Positions 6,245 to 7,087 of a stretch of 7,087 nucleotides of DNA are shown here, in pieces. Source of the DNA: Dehalococcoidia bacterium (GTDB lineage Bacteria; Chloroflexota; Dehalococcoidia; UBA1151; UBA1328). Location: the NCBI GenBank assembly GCA_030745955.1, contig JASLNQ010000115.1, positions 1-7,087 of the forward strand, written 5' to 3'. The position numbers and the translations under genes are program-made. Under the pieces are notes generated by a model. That model worked only from the letters and a program-made list of their open reading frames with translations, was not told the origin of the DNA and searched no databases. The first letter of the stretch is position 1, and each line of letters starts with the position of its first letter.

Positions 6245-7087
6245 TTGGCAGAACAAAATACGAGCGCACTCGACCAGGTAAACACCGCTTCGAGCCCATC
6301 CGACTTGAGAATCACCGATATGCGGATTGCCGTTGTCGGTGAGGGCGGTTGGCGATGGCCGATCATCAAGATCGAGACTAACCAGGGGCTGGTCGGTCTG
6401 GGCGAGGTCCGCGACGGCGCTTCGGCTCGCTACGCACTGATGCTGAAGAGCCGGTTGCTCGGCGAGAATCCGTGTGACATCGACCGGCTCTTCCAGTTGA
6501 TCAGGCAGTTTGGCGGCCACGGACGACTCGGCGGCGGGGTCTGCGGTGTTGAGATTGCTCTTTGCGATCTGGCCGGGAAGGCCTACGGTGTCCCGGCGTT
6601 CATGCTGGCCGGTGGCAAGTACCGCGACAAGGTCAAGGTCTACGCCGACACGCCCTCGAAGCGAGATCCTGAAGAGATGGGCAAGTTGTTGAAGGACCGG
6701 ATGGACCGCGGTTTCGAGTTCCTAAAAATGGATATCGGCCTGTGGATTGCGTCCGAACTCGAAGGCGGCGTGATCAACAAGAGCGTCATCGCCGAGCGGG
6801 ACACGCTCATGCACCCGTTCACCGGTATCCAGGTGACCGACCGCGGAATTGCGAAGATGCAGGAATACGTGGAGACCGTTCGCAGCATCATCGGGTACGA
6901 GATTCCGCTGGCGTCCGACCACTTTGGCCATATGGGCGTCGAGAACGCGATTCGTATTGGCAAGGCGCTCGACCAGTACACACTGGCCTGGTACGAAGAC
7001 ATGATCCCCTGGCAGTTTGTCGACCAGTGGGTGGCCCTGAAGGACGGGGTCGACACACCGGTCTGCACGGGTGAGGACATCTATCTC
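6245..7087 (+). CDS. MR/MLE enolase-superfamily enzyme, long-loop type, partial (3' end off the right edge)
   Basis: 281 codons are visible from TTG 6245, open to the last base. The N-terminal capping domain starts at about residue 21 (LRITDMRIAVV) and includes GLVGLGEVRDG, then GVCGVEIALCDLAGKAYGVPAF (split here as one helix region, about 98-119). In the barrel, K161-M-D163 is the KxD end of strand 2. Likely metal ligands are D225 (SDHFGH), E251 (WYEDMIP) and E277 (TGEDIY). The distance K161 to D225 is 64 residues, against about 30 in the left-hand paralog, so a long loop is inserted (about 165-200). This recalls mannonate dehydratase (ManD) and its relatives, as does the Asp-His pair at strand 3. 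A dehydratase of a sugar acid is the best guess; the specificity residues near the C-terminus are outside the window. It is probably third in the operon begun by the DHDPS-like gene. Residues 1-20 are a Ser/Thr-rich extension and could be a start-site artefact. Confidence 0.9.
   Translation, partial: MAEQNTSALDQVNTASSPSDLRITDMRIAVVGEGGWRWPIIKIETNQGLVGLGEVRDGASARYALMLKSRLLGENPCDIDRLFQLIRQFGGHGRLGGGVCGVEIALCDLAGKAYGVPAFMLAGGKYRDKVKVYADTPSKRDPEEMGKLLKDRMDRGFEFLKMDIGLWIASELEGGVINKSVIAERDTLMHPFTGIQVTDRGIAKMQEYVETVRSIIGYEIPLASDHFGHMGVENAIRIGKALDQYTLAWYEDMIPWQFVDQWVALKDGVDTPVCTGEDIYL

Overview
The window looks like chromosomal DNA from a free-living, moderately GC-rich bacterium. My best guess is a Chloroflexota member of the SAR202/Dehalococcoidia type. 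The guess rests on gene content: two different enolase-superfamily (mandelate racemase/muconate lactonizing, MR/MLE) genes, a DHDPS-fold gene and an RraA-like gene within 7 kb, plus a CX4C thioredoxin-like lipoprotein. SAR202 genomes are known for many enolase-superfamily paralogs. I saw no rRNA, tRNA, CRISPR array, insertion sequence or phage gene. Non-ATG starts are common: one GTG and up to three TTG.

Layout. 1-1087 (minus): an MR/MLE enzyme almost complete at its C-terminus, cut by the left edge. 1131-2594 (minus): a KtrB-type K+ channel subunit just upstream of it in the same direction. 2595-2861: gap with a possible hairpin. 2862-3185 (plus): a 107-residue single-helix membrane protein of unknown function. 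3182-4132 (minus): a lipoprotein with a beta-sandwich domain followed by a thioredoxin fold, convergent with the small gene, the two stop codons overlapping. 4133-4360: divergent intergenic region. 4361-5302 (plus): DHDPS/NAL-fold protein. 5371-6174 (plus): RraA-like aldolase/decarboxylase-fold protein. 6245-7087 (plus): second, long-loop MR/MLE enzyme, cut by the right edge.

How the genes may work together. The three rightward genes have gaps of 68 and 70 bp and look like one operon for breaking down a sugar acid or related carboxylate. In that scheme the MR/MLE enzyme would dehydrate or isomerise a hydroxy acid and a lyase would cleave the product. The odd point is that the DHDPS-like protein appears to lack the Schiff-base lysine, the catalytic tyrosines and the usual threonine pair. 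The RraA-like protein keeps the Asp and Arg-Asp residues of metal-dependent aldolases. Carbon-carbon cleavage, if it occurs, is therefore better assigned to the RraA-like protein, and the chemistry of the DHDPS-like protein is open. The left-hand MR/MLE enzyme also appears to lack the His-Asp dyad. All residue assignments come from by-eye alignment.
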